Shown: piece after piece, positions 1 through 11,590 of the stretch | Layout of the letters: every line of letters begins with the position of its first letter | How positions within the stretch are numbered: the stretch's first letter is position 1 | Assembly (NCBI RefSeq): GCF_945859685.1 | Contig: NC_079147.1 | Location: 49,320,946-49,384,945, forward strand | Origin: Eupeodes corollae | Taxonomy: Eukaryota > Arthropoda > Insecta > Diptera > Syrphidae | Direction of reading: 5' to 3' | DNA: 64,000 bases | Position numbers and translations under genes: made by a program | Notes under the pieces: model-generated | The model's database searches: none | Told to the model about the DNA's origin: nothing | Seen by the model: the letters and a program-made list of their open reading frames with translations, nothing else

Positions 1-722
1 GTATGTCGCAGTATATGACTTTCTCCAGGGCAGTCCACCATACTGAGGTTGAAAACCCCATCTGCTTTCTATGGCTTTCTTGCAAGGGAAAAGAGCTGCT
101 GTAGCTTTTTTAACTCTTTCCTGTATATTACACTTTAATTGAAGGAGGTACAATTATTGGGATCTTGTATTCCCGTGTGAAAAGGACGTGGTCTGTTTTT
201 TGAGGATTAATACTAAGTCCGCAGTGATCAGCCCATCTAGTGCGCATATTGAGTGCATTTTGGAGGAGTTCTCTCAGTGTATTAGTATGAACTTAGAGTT
301 GATGATCCTGCTTTTAAGCATTAGATTAATCAACTCACAGATTGAGTATTCGACGTTTAAGGTCGACATAGCAGAAGTGATAGCGGATGTGTCAACGTTG
401 TTGAAAGCGCCCTCAATATCCAGGAAGGCCACTATAGTATATTCCTTTTGCTTTAGGGAGTATTTGATAGTTTTTACCAGAGTGTGCAAGGGTGTTTCTA
501 CCGATTTCCCTTCGCAGTAAGCATGCTGAGACATTGATAGTCTGATATCAATGCTATTACGTATATGGATATTGATCAATCGTTCCAGAGTTTTGAGGAT
601 GAATGATGATAGGCTAATAGGTCTTAGGACTTTAGGGTTAACATGCGAACATTTGCTAGCCTTGGGAATGAAAACCACCTTTACATCTCTCCATCGCTGA
701 GGTATATAGACGGAAGTGTCAT
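1..722 (-). pseudogene. LOA-like non-LTR reverse transcriptase, internally deleted
   Basis: Read on the minus strand, 722 to 274 gives RT fingers/palm sequence: IPQRWRDVKVVFIPKASK, then LRPISLSSFILKTLERL, then AFLDIEGAFNN, which carries the first catalytic aspartate. From about 270 to 1 a different frame gives CGLSINPQKTDHVLFT, then scattered matches to the thumb region (KKA, WGF, WWTALEK). The block that should hold the second catalytic motif (YADD-type) is missing between these parts, so the enzyme is dead. The piece runs off the left edge of the window. Wording of the RPISLSSF and SINPQKT motifs suggests the LOA branch of the Jockey superfamily; the clade is inferred, the RT identity is firm. 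Confidence 0.8.
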
Positions 723-2671
723 TTTTTATATTTTTGAGACATGCATATATATTCTTAAATTTTACTCAATTTTTAGAAAAAAAACCTTTTATGAAAGCTT
801 ATCACTCTTTATGTGCGTCAAAAAATTAAATCAAATTTAAGACTAGTTTCAGAAATTAAAAGTCAACTTCAGCTTATCTTAACTAAATAAAAAATGCTGT
901 TTTCTCAAAATTTAATAACAAATTGATGAATTCTTATTTCTTCTTAAATAAAAGATATCTTTCTCTTAGAAAAGATCTTATTAAAATAATTCACAGCATT
1001 ATTTATGTTTTTATAAATGTTGTAGGTTTTCAATACTTTTAAAATTTGTACAAATATTTTACTTATTTTTTGACAGACAAATCGACATCAACATGACTCC
1101 AAAACCCCCCCTCCCCACTTATTGCTTCGAGTAAATACATAAAGCTGACTCTGAACAATATGTTTTAAATAACATTTTGTGAAAATACAAAAACAAATTT
1201 AAAACTTCAAACTTCACTTTTATGTCTCGTTAAGCTCATCTTAAAAACAGTGTTCACATAGATTTGAATGGTTTCGACATCTCAATATTTTAATACCATA
1301 AATTATGAAACTTTTAAGTCTGACATATTACTTTGTGAGTTTTAGATTCTGGGGTGGGTCATATGTGACTATCACAGTTTTTGATAGTCAAATCAACTTT
1401 CACCGAGAATTCCGTCTGCGTAAAATAATTCAATTCGAATGAACAATTTTAGATTAGTTCTAAAATTCATTGTTGCTATGGTAAAGTTTTAAAGTGTTTC
1501 TTATAAAATATTTAAATAAAAGTATAAAATTGACTGTATTAACATTTTTACTTTCTTGTTTTTTTTTCGGACGCCGTAAGTTTTTCCGGTCACAAGAATA
1601 TTTTCTTTTAACGAAAAAAAGGTAACTGAAAAAATGTTCTAATGTAGTTCTAGTAAGAAACAACGTATTTGTTGAAAAAAGATTATCACATTTTTGTTAA
1701 GACAGCTTTTCAGCTTTTAATTTGACTATCACTTTACATAGATCAAATCCCTTCATTTTTATTGTCATTTATGAAAAATCATCTTAACCGATTCAACCCC
1801 CGAACAACTTTCAAATGAAAGTTTTCGTCTGATTAAAGTAGATTTCTATTCAAGGGCAAATGAGACCTCAAAAGGTTTTCTATTTAAGAATATTAAATAC
1901 CCTACGTAGGTAGTATTCTATTTTAAAACCATCTCAATCGTCCTTTTTCATGAAAAGCCTTTTGTTTTTCTCAGTTGAAATATTCTTAGAATGAAACCAA
2001 AATAATTAAAGAAACTAAATGTACGTGTAAAACAACGTTTAAGTTCATTGGTCCTATATTCTTACCAATTAATTAAAAGAGGCAATGTGAATGCGCCTAC
2101 TTTCAGTGCCTTCTTCTTTTTTATTTCCTTGATACGATATCAATACCTTTTGCATTTTATTACTCGGAAATTCCATTTTCATGCACGGGTTTCGATTTAT
2201 TTGGGTCGAAGAAGAAAAGAAACAAAACACAAAACTAAATGAACTTTACCAAGAACAATCGAAAACCAAAATTAACTTAACTTACATAATGCCAATAAGG
2301 GAAATAAAATAAAAACAAGTGAAATAAATAAAATACAAATTGTTGATATTTCAGTTTATCGAAACAATAAAAATGCAAAATGAACGAGGCGAAGTATGGT
2401 GATAAAAATTGACAGAAGTATTACAGAGATAAAAATACAAATAAAACTGACTTCAATAAGTTGTTCTTCTTCATATAACTGATTACGGTTAGTCAGATTT
2501 TGTAAGTTAATGTGATAATTAAGTGTCTGATCCAGACTTATGAAAGATGATTCTAAAACAATATTTTTTTGTTTGAATTTTTAGAAACAAAGATAAAATT
2601 GTGATTTACTGTAATCAAGATTATCTCTTAAAAAGTCTAAATTTTCTCAAGACTCGAGCTCGTAAAAGGAT
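723..2671. other. AT-rich intergenic stretch, no gene seen
   Basis: Very AT-rich DNA with long A and T runs and a short C-rich tract near 1105. Small open frames (for example near 1460-1663 and 2048-2242) have low-complexity composition and no recognisable motif. I see no repeat family here that recurs elsewhere in the window. Confidence 0.5.
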
Positions 2672-2890
2672 TAATAAATAAATAAATTGGGTGGGGCAAC
2701 AGTCCAGTGGGAACTAAGGCCTAGTGACTTACAACTCTTAACCATATTTCTGTGTGCAATTATTGTGGTCAGGGATAGAGGAGACCTACAGTTTTAAGCT
2801 GAAACCGAACGGCTAATTTGGAGAATTTGTCAATTCCTCGCAATGGCATAGGCAGGAATCGAACCCGAGGCTTTTGGGATGACAGGATGG
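2672..2890 (-). repeat. tRNA-derived SINE, degraded copy 1
   Basis: On the minus strand it shows the box-B-like GGGTTCGATTCCTGCC, the body shared with copies at 20.3, 50.0 and 53.3 kb, and the 3' end GTTGCCCCACCCAATTTATTTA with an A/T-rich tail. The tRNA head is incomplete: only a remnant of the box A side survives near 2880-2890. A middle segment is also missing compared with the 20.3-kb copy. No clear target duplication was found. Confidence 0.75.
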
Positions 2891-3079
2891 ATGAATGGAA
2901 ACTTTAAATCAACAACTATAGAAAGTATTAAGCCTAACTGGAGATGTTTGTCATTCTATATTTATTATTACAACAAAATTCCAAATGTTTTTTAATTTTC
3001 TACGAACGTTGCGTATGCTTTACATTTTTTGAAACTGCTTAACTCCTACTCGTGGGAAAAAATAAAGCAGGCTTTTTTT

Positions 3080-4370
3080 CATTTTAAGATGGCCTTACAG
3101 CCCTGTGTAAAAAACAAACTCCAGTTTGTCTCTTCTTCAGTTGCGCGCTCCAAGTTGGGTTAGGTTCCTTTACACTTGTGCGTACCACTTGATCAATGGC
3201 CTTACTCTTCTGTGATGTCCTATGCGCGTGGATTTGAAGAGTTTCCAGACCGGAGCATTGATTTTCGTGTGCTGTATGTGACCTAGCCATCTTAGGCGTT
3301 GGAGTTTCTTTTTTCTAAGGGCTTAGGCTTTCTTCTGGGCTAAGCCTTCCTCACTGTACAGCCTTTAACACCTTTTCCAGTATCCTTCTATGCATACGAA
3401 GAAATTTTCTTTCACAACCCAAGGTTTTTTTTATCCAGTTTTGTCATAGTTCAAAATTGAACCATATAGCAGTACAGGGGTGATTAGGGTCTTATATAGC
3501 GACACTTTAGTTGCTTAAGAGATTGTTACTACTCAATTGCATTCTTAGCCCATTTTGACAAAGTCCTTAACTTCGATGAAGCTTTTATTGAGACTTCGGT
3601 CTTGTAGGTCCTTTCTTCATGACAGGATCTTATATTAAAAATATATAAAGAGCTTAACCCATTAATGCCACCCTCGTCTCAATACCCACAAAACCCCAAT
3701 TGACATTTTTTTTATTATGTCCAAGTCATCAGCATTTATGATATATTGGACAGACTTTTGATAGGTAGTGAATCTAGTGTTGACGTTGGAGCTCTGTACT
3801 ATTCTTTCAAAGAAGATATTAAAGAAATCGTACTTGACAGCGCATCACCTTGTCGAAAGCCCTTTTTGACCACGAAAGGTTCGGCTAAGTTCTTTCTAAC
3901 TTATATAGAGCAAGACGAATTCTCTTTGGTCAGTTCTCACAAACGGGTGAGTTTGGCAAAGATGACAATAGACTTTCGACGTTCACATAATTACTTAAGA
4001 GAAAATTTCGTAGGTGGTGGTGGATTAAGGTGACTGCTTGCTCTATAGCAGGTGCAGCTAAGAGGGTTCCTCTTTTCAGTATATGACACATTGCCCGATG
4101 AATGTAATTTCAGTTCATTTATCGGGCAGCTATCCTCTGACCATATTTTACATATAAGATGTGGCTTTGCTCTGCTTTTATTATTGGCTTCCTCGTCTGT
4201 ACTGAATGGATATACCTGTCTGACAGCAAAATTCGGCTAGTCGTCGTCGCTGTTATACAGTCTAAAGAGATAGTTTTCTTAGCACCAGTTCAGTTCGAGG
4301 TTTATGCACTTCTGAATTTTCTTTCACCAGTTTATACCATTTTCAAACTTACTTTTTGGTTCTGAAACTA
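3080..4370 (-). pseudogene. RTE-clade retrotransposon RT, decayed copy
   Basis: On the minus strand the pieces run in RTE order: VHKPRTE (about 4320), DKPHLICKIWSE (about 4150), NPLSCTCYRA (about 4050), a region matching KKGLRQGDA, then YIINADDLD (about 3725; family form YADD, so the first residue is changed), and a C-terminal part near 3084-3300 with LETLQIHAHR and a final TGL-stop. The same motifs, in better condition, are in the 11.3-14.1 kb element, and the C-terminal end matches 47.3-47.5 kb. Many stops and frameshifts. The 3' terminus lies near 3080, as expected for a target-primed insertion. Confidence 0.75.
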
Positions 4371-7300
4371 TAGAAAAATAAATTATCTTAAAAGATCAAA
4401 TAACAAAATTTTAAAAGAGTTTTTCGTTCACTTTTTACCAAAATTTTCTCAACAAAACTTTGAATACAATGTCTACACAGAAGGAATTTTCGAACTAATT
4501 TTATCATTTGTTCGTAATGATTTCCTCAATGTATATAACAATTTTCAATTTTACAATTGATATGATCCAAAAAATCTTTTCTTTTAAAATTCTGTATTCA
4601 TGAATTACAATAAGTTTAAAAAAAAAACAGTAAAAACGAAGCACAGAAAACATGTATAATAAATTCAAAATACAACATGCGCTTAAAAGCAATATTCATT
4701 TTATATAAAAATGGAAAGCAAAACCCATCACTCTTTCGGTCCTGTGTCCTGTTCTGTTCTCATTATCGTCGTTAACTGTCGGTATTTTGTATTCGTGGTG
4801 CAATTATTATTTATCATTTTATTCTTCATTTTATCTTCATTGAACATAAAGCTCCAATATTGTAGATACAATACACTCATTGCGGCTTAAAAACAGGGTT
4901 GTTATACAGTTTTTCTTTTTTACAAGAGTTCCATTAAGGGCTGTTAAAAAGTTTCATTATATTCACCTTTTATATGCTTCCATACCATAAGCAGCCTTTT
5001 CTAATTTTGTATTGCCCCTGAAAGATATCTGAACTAAGGTCTATATTTTGCTTAGATTGAGCAGTTTAAGCATTGGAAGAATTAGCCTTTTGAAAAAAGG
5101 AATTATTAATATACACCATTTTATAACATTGTCTTAAACGTATTTTGCTTTCAATTTTGAGATTATTATTTGTATATTAGCAAATGACATAAATATGAAT
5201 TGATTCAATATAACATCGCTGTCTATAATGTAACTCAACCTTCAACCTGTCTCATTTAAGAGACCTCATTTAATATCGTGGGTGCGATGATGGTGGTCGG
5301 TAAAAGAGTCCATAACATCAAGTGAACCATTCAACCGTTAAGTACTCAGGGGTGATGGAAAGGTCTCTGCCAAAGCAAAGCATCAACGGACCGAACGAAC
5401 GTTTTGTTTGTTTTTCCAAGCGCGTGCTTTAAACTTAAAATAATGTCGGACCATCAGGATTAAGGATGTTGAGTTATCATTACTCGTAATTTCCTCCGAC
5501 ACTCGCTCTATACACTTAAGCGAGAGGACCCCATGCATATACACTCGAACTCGACCACATCAACAGCCATCGCCATCAGGGCAGGGCAGGGTTGAGGTAG
5601 AGGTAGAGTCAGAGGTAAAGTAGATATGAGTGTTATCCTTTTATGGAATTAGTAAGACAACCTCACCACCACCATCACCATCAATCGACCACCAGGCAGC
5701 CCCACTTCCACCAACACCGCCCTTTCCTTGCCAGCACCTGGTACCATCACATCGGAATTACCCCAGCACTTCCTCTCTCCCCCCTTCACCATCACCTGTC
5801 ATTTTATTTTAGCTAAAATATCTCTGTCCCTCTGTTTTAATGATTAAGGAGGGATCGTGTTTTGCAGCTCCGAATATATAACTACCTGCTATTACAAAAC
5901 AAACGATTGTAGAATTTTTCAAGCGGAAAATGTGTCCGTCATTCGGTGCGGAAGACGACTCATGGCGCGGCAGAGTGATGGCTGCTTTACAAACCTTCTC
6001 ATTTATTCAGCTTTTAGAATATTGGTGGCCTGTGGCCCTTTGGGGAACCGGGATTTTAATTCGTTTCGTCTAAATTGCTCTGTGGTGCGATTGAAGGACG
6101 AGAGCATCATGACGGCTTTCATTGTCAGTGATTGGGGGGATGAGATGTAGTGGGGTGGCGTAAGGATATAGGTAGGTTAGGTACTATACAAAAGCCTTTT
6201 ATACATAAAGCAACTGTGTTTATTTATTTATCGTTAATTGAAGTAAAATAAGACCATTTGACAATGGAAATGAAAGCTAAACAATAACAAAACCGTACCG
6301 GTGTGGCCGGCGCGTTATCGTTGCACAAGAGAGCTTTCTAGGGGTTTTATCTTATCCACAACAAACGCTTCTCTGTCTCATTCTCCCCTCCCCCCGTTCT
6401 CCCCCACAAACCTATCATTATCATCATATTATAGCCCGAATTACGACACAGATGAGAACAACTAACAAAACGTTTTTGTCACGATGATAATGACGATGAT
6501 GATGGTTTGACTAAAGAGTTTTCCAAACGTTCATCATTGGGTCTACAAAAAGGTAGGCATAAGCTGTGGTGTGGGATAAACCTATACTCAATGTCCTGTT
6601 TTAAGGACTTTTATGCCTCGTCCTAGGTAGTCTATAAGTGTTGGTTTTGTTTTGAGGGTTTTTCAAATTATTTATGCATTTTCTTATCAAAGGGTACCCG
6701 ATGAGTTTATTGTTTTTATTTTCAAACAAAAGCTAACAACTCAAGAAGAATTAGGTACAATTTGAATAAAGAGTTGTTATAGTAGGTAAAGGTACGGTTT
6801 ATACATAGAAGAAATTGAAGTAGGAACTTGTATTTCTGTAAGGATGAGAAGGTAATCAAGAAGTTAATAGGTTAATTTTATTTGTTTATTTTGATGAACT
6901 ATAAAAATTGATAAACCTACAAAAGAAAAAGGTTGACGCAATCAACTTTCGTAGGTTTTGAAGAGTGGAAAATATGTTGGACAAGACTATATTTCTTATG
7001 ATTCTTGATTTAAGGATAGAAAGTAACAAATGACATGGACATGTGCCATTGGTAATGTTGGTTGATGGTATCTATGGTTTGTTCTTTGTTCCCTTAGTCC
7101 TGCGACTCTTGAAAATAGAACCACAACAAAAATTCTAATGGGGTTAAGTTACAAGGTTCGTTCAATTTACCACAGCGAGAGATGATCAATAACCATACGC
7201 TCTAATCGCTCGTACAGTATCTTCAATGTGTGTTGAAGTATGAGGAAGTCAGAGCTGACCTTTTAAAGGTACACCATCAAACGACAGTTATAGTTGATGT

Positions 7301-9009
7301 CCCAGCTAACGGCCTTCTAACTGAAATATGGACTAATGACGCCAAGCTGCAAGTCATAAATCTACTCCAAACTCTGATTCGAAGGCCTTGAATCTCATGT
7401 GAAGTGGTATCATCAGATAAGTAAAAGTAGGGCAATTTTATTTATTAACGTAATTATATTTCTCCAGAAATGTACCTTTTGGCTAAAGATAAGTTTCCAA
7501 ATGCTATTAAAGGACACACGTCTTCTTCAGGAAATATTATTTGTTTTAAAGGGTGCTAATCAAACTTACATTTGGGATACTTTTTCAAAAGCAGTCATTA
7601 GAGTAAAATATCCAACAAAAGTTATTAATTAAAATTGTGCAGTCAATTTGATTGATAATCTTAAAAGCTAAAATATTAATCAAGAATATTTTTGAATTGT
7701 ATGCGATAAATGTATTTTTTGCATATTCAAATGAAAATTAAACTAGTGTATCAAAAAGCTCATATGCATGTAACGTATTTCCCAGAATATTGCGTTAGCT
7801 AAAGGATATTCTCATAACTCCAACCTTGTCGAAATATTGTGTAATTTTAAGGACTTTATAGGCGTAAAAACAAACAGAAACGTGTGTTTTCCAAACGTCA
7901 CGTTTTAGCTGAAATATTAGATGAAACTAGCAAATGATTTTATTTTCGCGATTAATGTGGACTGCGATGAAGAACTTTCAGTGTTGTAACAGCGCGTGAC
8001 GTCATATGGCGGATTATTATTTACACCTACACGAAATGTGACGGATAATAAGTTTAATGGATTTGTTTTATACAAAACATTATGGCAAAAAAAAACTAAT
8101 TTTTATTTTATTTTATTTGCTTTAAATATTTTTGGACCTTTTACAATTTGTTGAAATAGCAATGAATAAGAGAATGTGAAATATTGCACAATATTTTATT
8201 TATATATAAAATTTTCAATGATATTTTGCACACGATACATAAACCTTAACGTGAGGTTTAATAAGCAATAGCTGCATTCTTAGATGATACTATATGGCTA
8301 TCAGTAAATCTTTCAGAATCAACCAATCTTTATGATTCTTTCGACAATGTGTATTGCTATAAAGACTGAATATTTAAAGATTCATGGGTCTTCGAAACGA
8401 TTTCAGTTATATGCCCGAAGATAAGATAAGCCTGAGTTTTTTAACTGAAATGGCATTAAATTGCTCGGAACTTTGAATTTTTCTGCCGAGATTTTATTTT
8501 TTTTTAATTCAGAATTTTGACGAATTGGTATTTTTTTGGCAGGGACATTAATTTTACCAGTTCCTTTTTATAAAAACAAGATGTTGACTAAACGAAATAA
8601 GAAGAAACAAAGAACGAGAACATCATTTATTTTATGTTAAAGGTCATGATCATGAATAGAGTGTAAGAGATTAACATATAGCTTACATTTAAAAAAGTCA
8701 AATTGTTTTGAATCACAAGATTTTGATGGCCAATTGTAATTAACTCTTCAAAAAAACCGGGGTTTTGTTTTGCAAAAGTGCGACCTGTTAATTGTGACTA
8801 CTTGTCTTGAATCTTAACAATTTCAAGGCCTTTTTAAGCATGTGTAAGTATTTATTGTCAAATTTTAAAAGAAGACTATTTCAAAAGTGGCAACTGTTCA
8901 AATTGTGGGTTTTCCAAAATGAAACCTCTTGTTATAAAACCCATTATCTGTATAATATGAAAGGCACCGATAAGCTAAAACAAGGGTTTAGACATCTTTT
9001 TTAAACCGC
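4371..9009. other. Intergenic DNA; less AT-rich island at about 5.2-6.2 kb
   Basis: No transposon motif or convincing gene found. About 5230-6180 is clearly less AT-rich and more complex than its surroundings, with CCACCACCATCACC-type simple repeats near 5660. Two small open frames lie there (5630-5812, proline/serine-rich; 5857-6150, 97 codons); neither resembles a protein I know and both could be chance. 6310-6420 holds a C-rich block and 6480-6510 a GATGATGATG run. The rest is ordinary AT-rich DNA. The island could be a conserved noncoding or regulatory block; that is inference from composition only. Confidence 0.4.
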
Positions 9010-10943
9010 AGAGCCTGTTGTTTGAACAAAAGCTCGGAAGTATTAATACAATTTGGCAAGTTCTACTACGTCAAATAGTTATTCCAAAAACTTTGTCAAA
9101 AAAGTTGGCCATAATGTGGTTGACATTTTCACTCATTTATTTAGCAAAAATATTATTCAAGGTGAATTCTCACAAAGTTTAAAAGTATCTGAAGTAATTC
9201 CTATATTTAAGAAAGGTGATAAAAAATGTATAAATAAATATAAGCTTATATCCCTATTTCCAGTATTCTCAAATTTTTTTTGAAAAAGTCATCAAGTGTA
9301 GATTAGTCAATTATCTTGAAAAATAATTTTTTTCAGCTCAAATCAGTATGGATTTAGAGCTGGTAAATCAACTGAAGATGCACTTTTAGCACACTGTTGT
9401 CATATCTACGAAAGTATTGATCAGAAAAAGTACAATGCCACTCTACATATTGGTATTAGGAAAGCATTTGATACAGTAGATGATGCCATATTATTGAGAA
9501 AATTAGAAAAAGTAAGATTCAGAGGTTTTATGATAGATTGGTTTTCTTCCTACCTTAAAAACAGGAAGCAAAAGGTTAAAGTAGGTGGTCATTTCAGCGA
9601 AACCAGAAGTGTTAATACAGGAGTTCCTCAAGGTTCAGTGTTAGGTCCAATTTTGTTCATTATCTATATCAATAGTGTATTTAGTCTTAACTTAAAAGGA
9701 AAAGTAATTGGCTTTGTTGATGACATAGATTGTGTTTATTCTAGTCCCACAATGTTAGATTTTATTTCGGATATCAATTTCGACTTGGAGTTATTCAGAC
9801 ACTGGTTTGGCAATCATAAGCTTGTTATTAGAGAAAAAACAAGAGTTATGGTTTTCAATTTGACTGCTTAAAATATGAATCAACCACTTCTAATTCAGCA
9901 CAGCATAGACTGTAGAAGATTCTCACTAAGTAGCTTATCTTGTTGCGTCTCTAATAGTGTCTTAAGAAATGAAGTAGATGGTTTTTATTCTCCTAAATAA
10001 TTTCCAACCTGTAGCTGAATATAAATATATTGGTCTGATAATTGATAATAAAATTAACTGGAAAGTGTACACCTTAGCTGTAAAAAATTAATAGTTGTCA
10101 AACACTTATGTCTCACTTGAGAAACCTTTGTTGCAAGGAGCTTATGGAGACCATTAATTATGGACTAGTTCAATCAAAAATACAATATGGAATAATATGT
10201 TGGGGTGGTACTTACAAAAACTATATACAACCTTTGTTAGTTACTCAAAAGCATATTTTAAGGACCATCTGGAAGAAGAAGAGATTTGAACACAGCTTTT
10301 CGTTTTTTGTCTGCTCTGGTATTCTTCCTCTTAAACACCTCTATTTTAATAAAGTATTAAAAATTGTTTTCTGTAGAAGTGGTTATCTTTGAGCCACAAT
10401 ACTCCAGCTTACACATTACGGAGTAGAGATAGGAATCTTGCTATCATTCCTGTGCACAATATTCATAGATTTCTCAACTTTTATTCCTCAGTAGTACCTA
10501 GACTATTCAATACATTACCCCCGGAATTACGTAGCATTCGATCAACTCATTTATTTTATAAAAAAATAAAAAGTGGCTTTTTAACTTCGATTTTGATACA
10601 GCCTTAAACATTATCAAAATATTGTTTTAAACTTAAAAGAAATTTGAATCATTTCATCCACTTCCAAAAAAAAAATTAAGATATTATTTTCGCAATTAAA
10701 TAACTATTTAGTATTATTGAATTATATATGTATTTCTTTGGTACTTTCGACACTTGTCGTTAGACAACAGATCGTGTCTTTACTTTCTCTTACTTATTTT
10801 CAAGTGAAAAACACTTAAAAAATGTTTATATTGTAAATATTATTATGTATTGTTAAAATTTTAATTGTTTCAAATTATAATATTTTTTATTTTATATAAC
10901 TGTAAAGGAAGAAGAAAAATAAATTAAATTGAATTGAATTGAA
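9010..10943 (+). pseudogene. CR1/Jockey-group non-LTR retrotransposon, RT and C-terminal region
   Basis: Successive open blocks give VIPIFKKGDKKCINKYKLIS (fingers, 9195-9250), NQYGFRAGKSTEDALL (about 9345), IGIRKAFDTVDDAIL (first Asp), NTGVPQGSVLGPILFIIYIN (about 9615), FVDDID where FADD is expected (about 9715), then LIIDNKINW (about 10035) and a conserved C-terminal domain with ILRTIWKKKRF and YSSVVPRLFNTLPPELRSIR up to a stop near 10605. Frameshifts separate the blocks, and the change to FVDD together with stops makes it inactive. After a 3' UTR it ends in an ATTGA repeat tail at about 10920-10943, the usual 3' end of such elements. The 5' part (endonuclease) is absent, a standard 5' truncation. 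Confidence 0.85.
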
Positions 10944-11337
10944 TATGTGAGTGGCACAATCAATGGTTCATTAAGGAAGTGTTAATTCGGGAGCAATAAA
11001 ACATTTTTATGATGCAAAAAAAAGTTGTGACGCAAAACTGTTTTTTATAGCTCCAAACCTTGGACTTTTAAAACACGGTACGATTAGTTTTTAATTCAGA
11101 AAATGCAGATCTATTGACGACAATGGCTCGAAAAAAAATAAAATGACAGCAAATGGCGAAGTACTTCAATCATGTAATTAAAAAAAAAAAAAACAAGTTG
11201 AAATTTTGGAGAAATTAATATAAGTATGGATTCAAATAGATGATACCTAAATTAACACCAGACGATACGATAAAAATCACCTTGCGGTGTTATATCTCTT
11301 AACCTCAGTTGTAAAATTATTTGCAATAGTTTCCGCT
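10944..11337. other. Short spacer between two retrotransposons
   Basis: AT-rich sequence with an A-run at about 11178-11191. The true 5' boundary of the following RTE element may lie inside this stretch, because the second 5' end at 46.9-47.0 kb diverges from it upstream of 11338. Confidence 0.4.
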
Positions 11338-11349
11338 CGAGAGAGGTGG

Positions 11350-11379
11350 GGAGAGGTGTTTCCACTAAGGCACCTCTCC
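11350..11379 (+). other. Hairpin in the RTE 5' leader
   Basis: A perfect 9-bp stem, GGAGAGGTG pairing with CACCTCTCC, closes a 12-base loop (TTTCCACTAAGG). The same structure is present at 46900-46929 on the minus strand in the other RTE 5' end, where one stem pair is lost. Structured 5' leaders, including HDV-like self-cleaving ribozymes, are known in non-LTR elements; whether this is one was not tested. Confidence 0.5.
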
Positions 11380-11590
11380 TTATCCAGACGGCAGCAGAGG
11401 AATTCCCGAGATGGAATCAACGGTGGCGTCTACAGTTCCAGTAAGGTTGAACTACTTAGTGAACACCTTATAGGGCTTCTTCGACTTATTCGGAGCCCAG
11501 GCCTGTAAGGAGCGGTTTTATCCGGCTCCCCATCCTTGGAGTTATACTTAGGATCTGGCCCTCCAGGTTGGGGGTTGTGAGTCGGGGTGA

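Noticed and set aside
2684..2880. A functional tRNA gene because of the GGTTCGATTCC box B
   Set aside because: It lies in a SINE copy, lacks a proper box A and cannot fold as a complete tRNA.
5630..6150. Two small open frames (60 and 97 codons) as host exons
   Set aside because: No domain, signal or splice context could be supported; the first is a simple-repeat translation.
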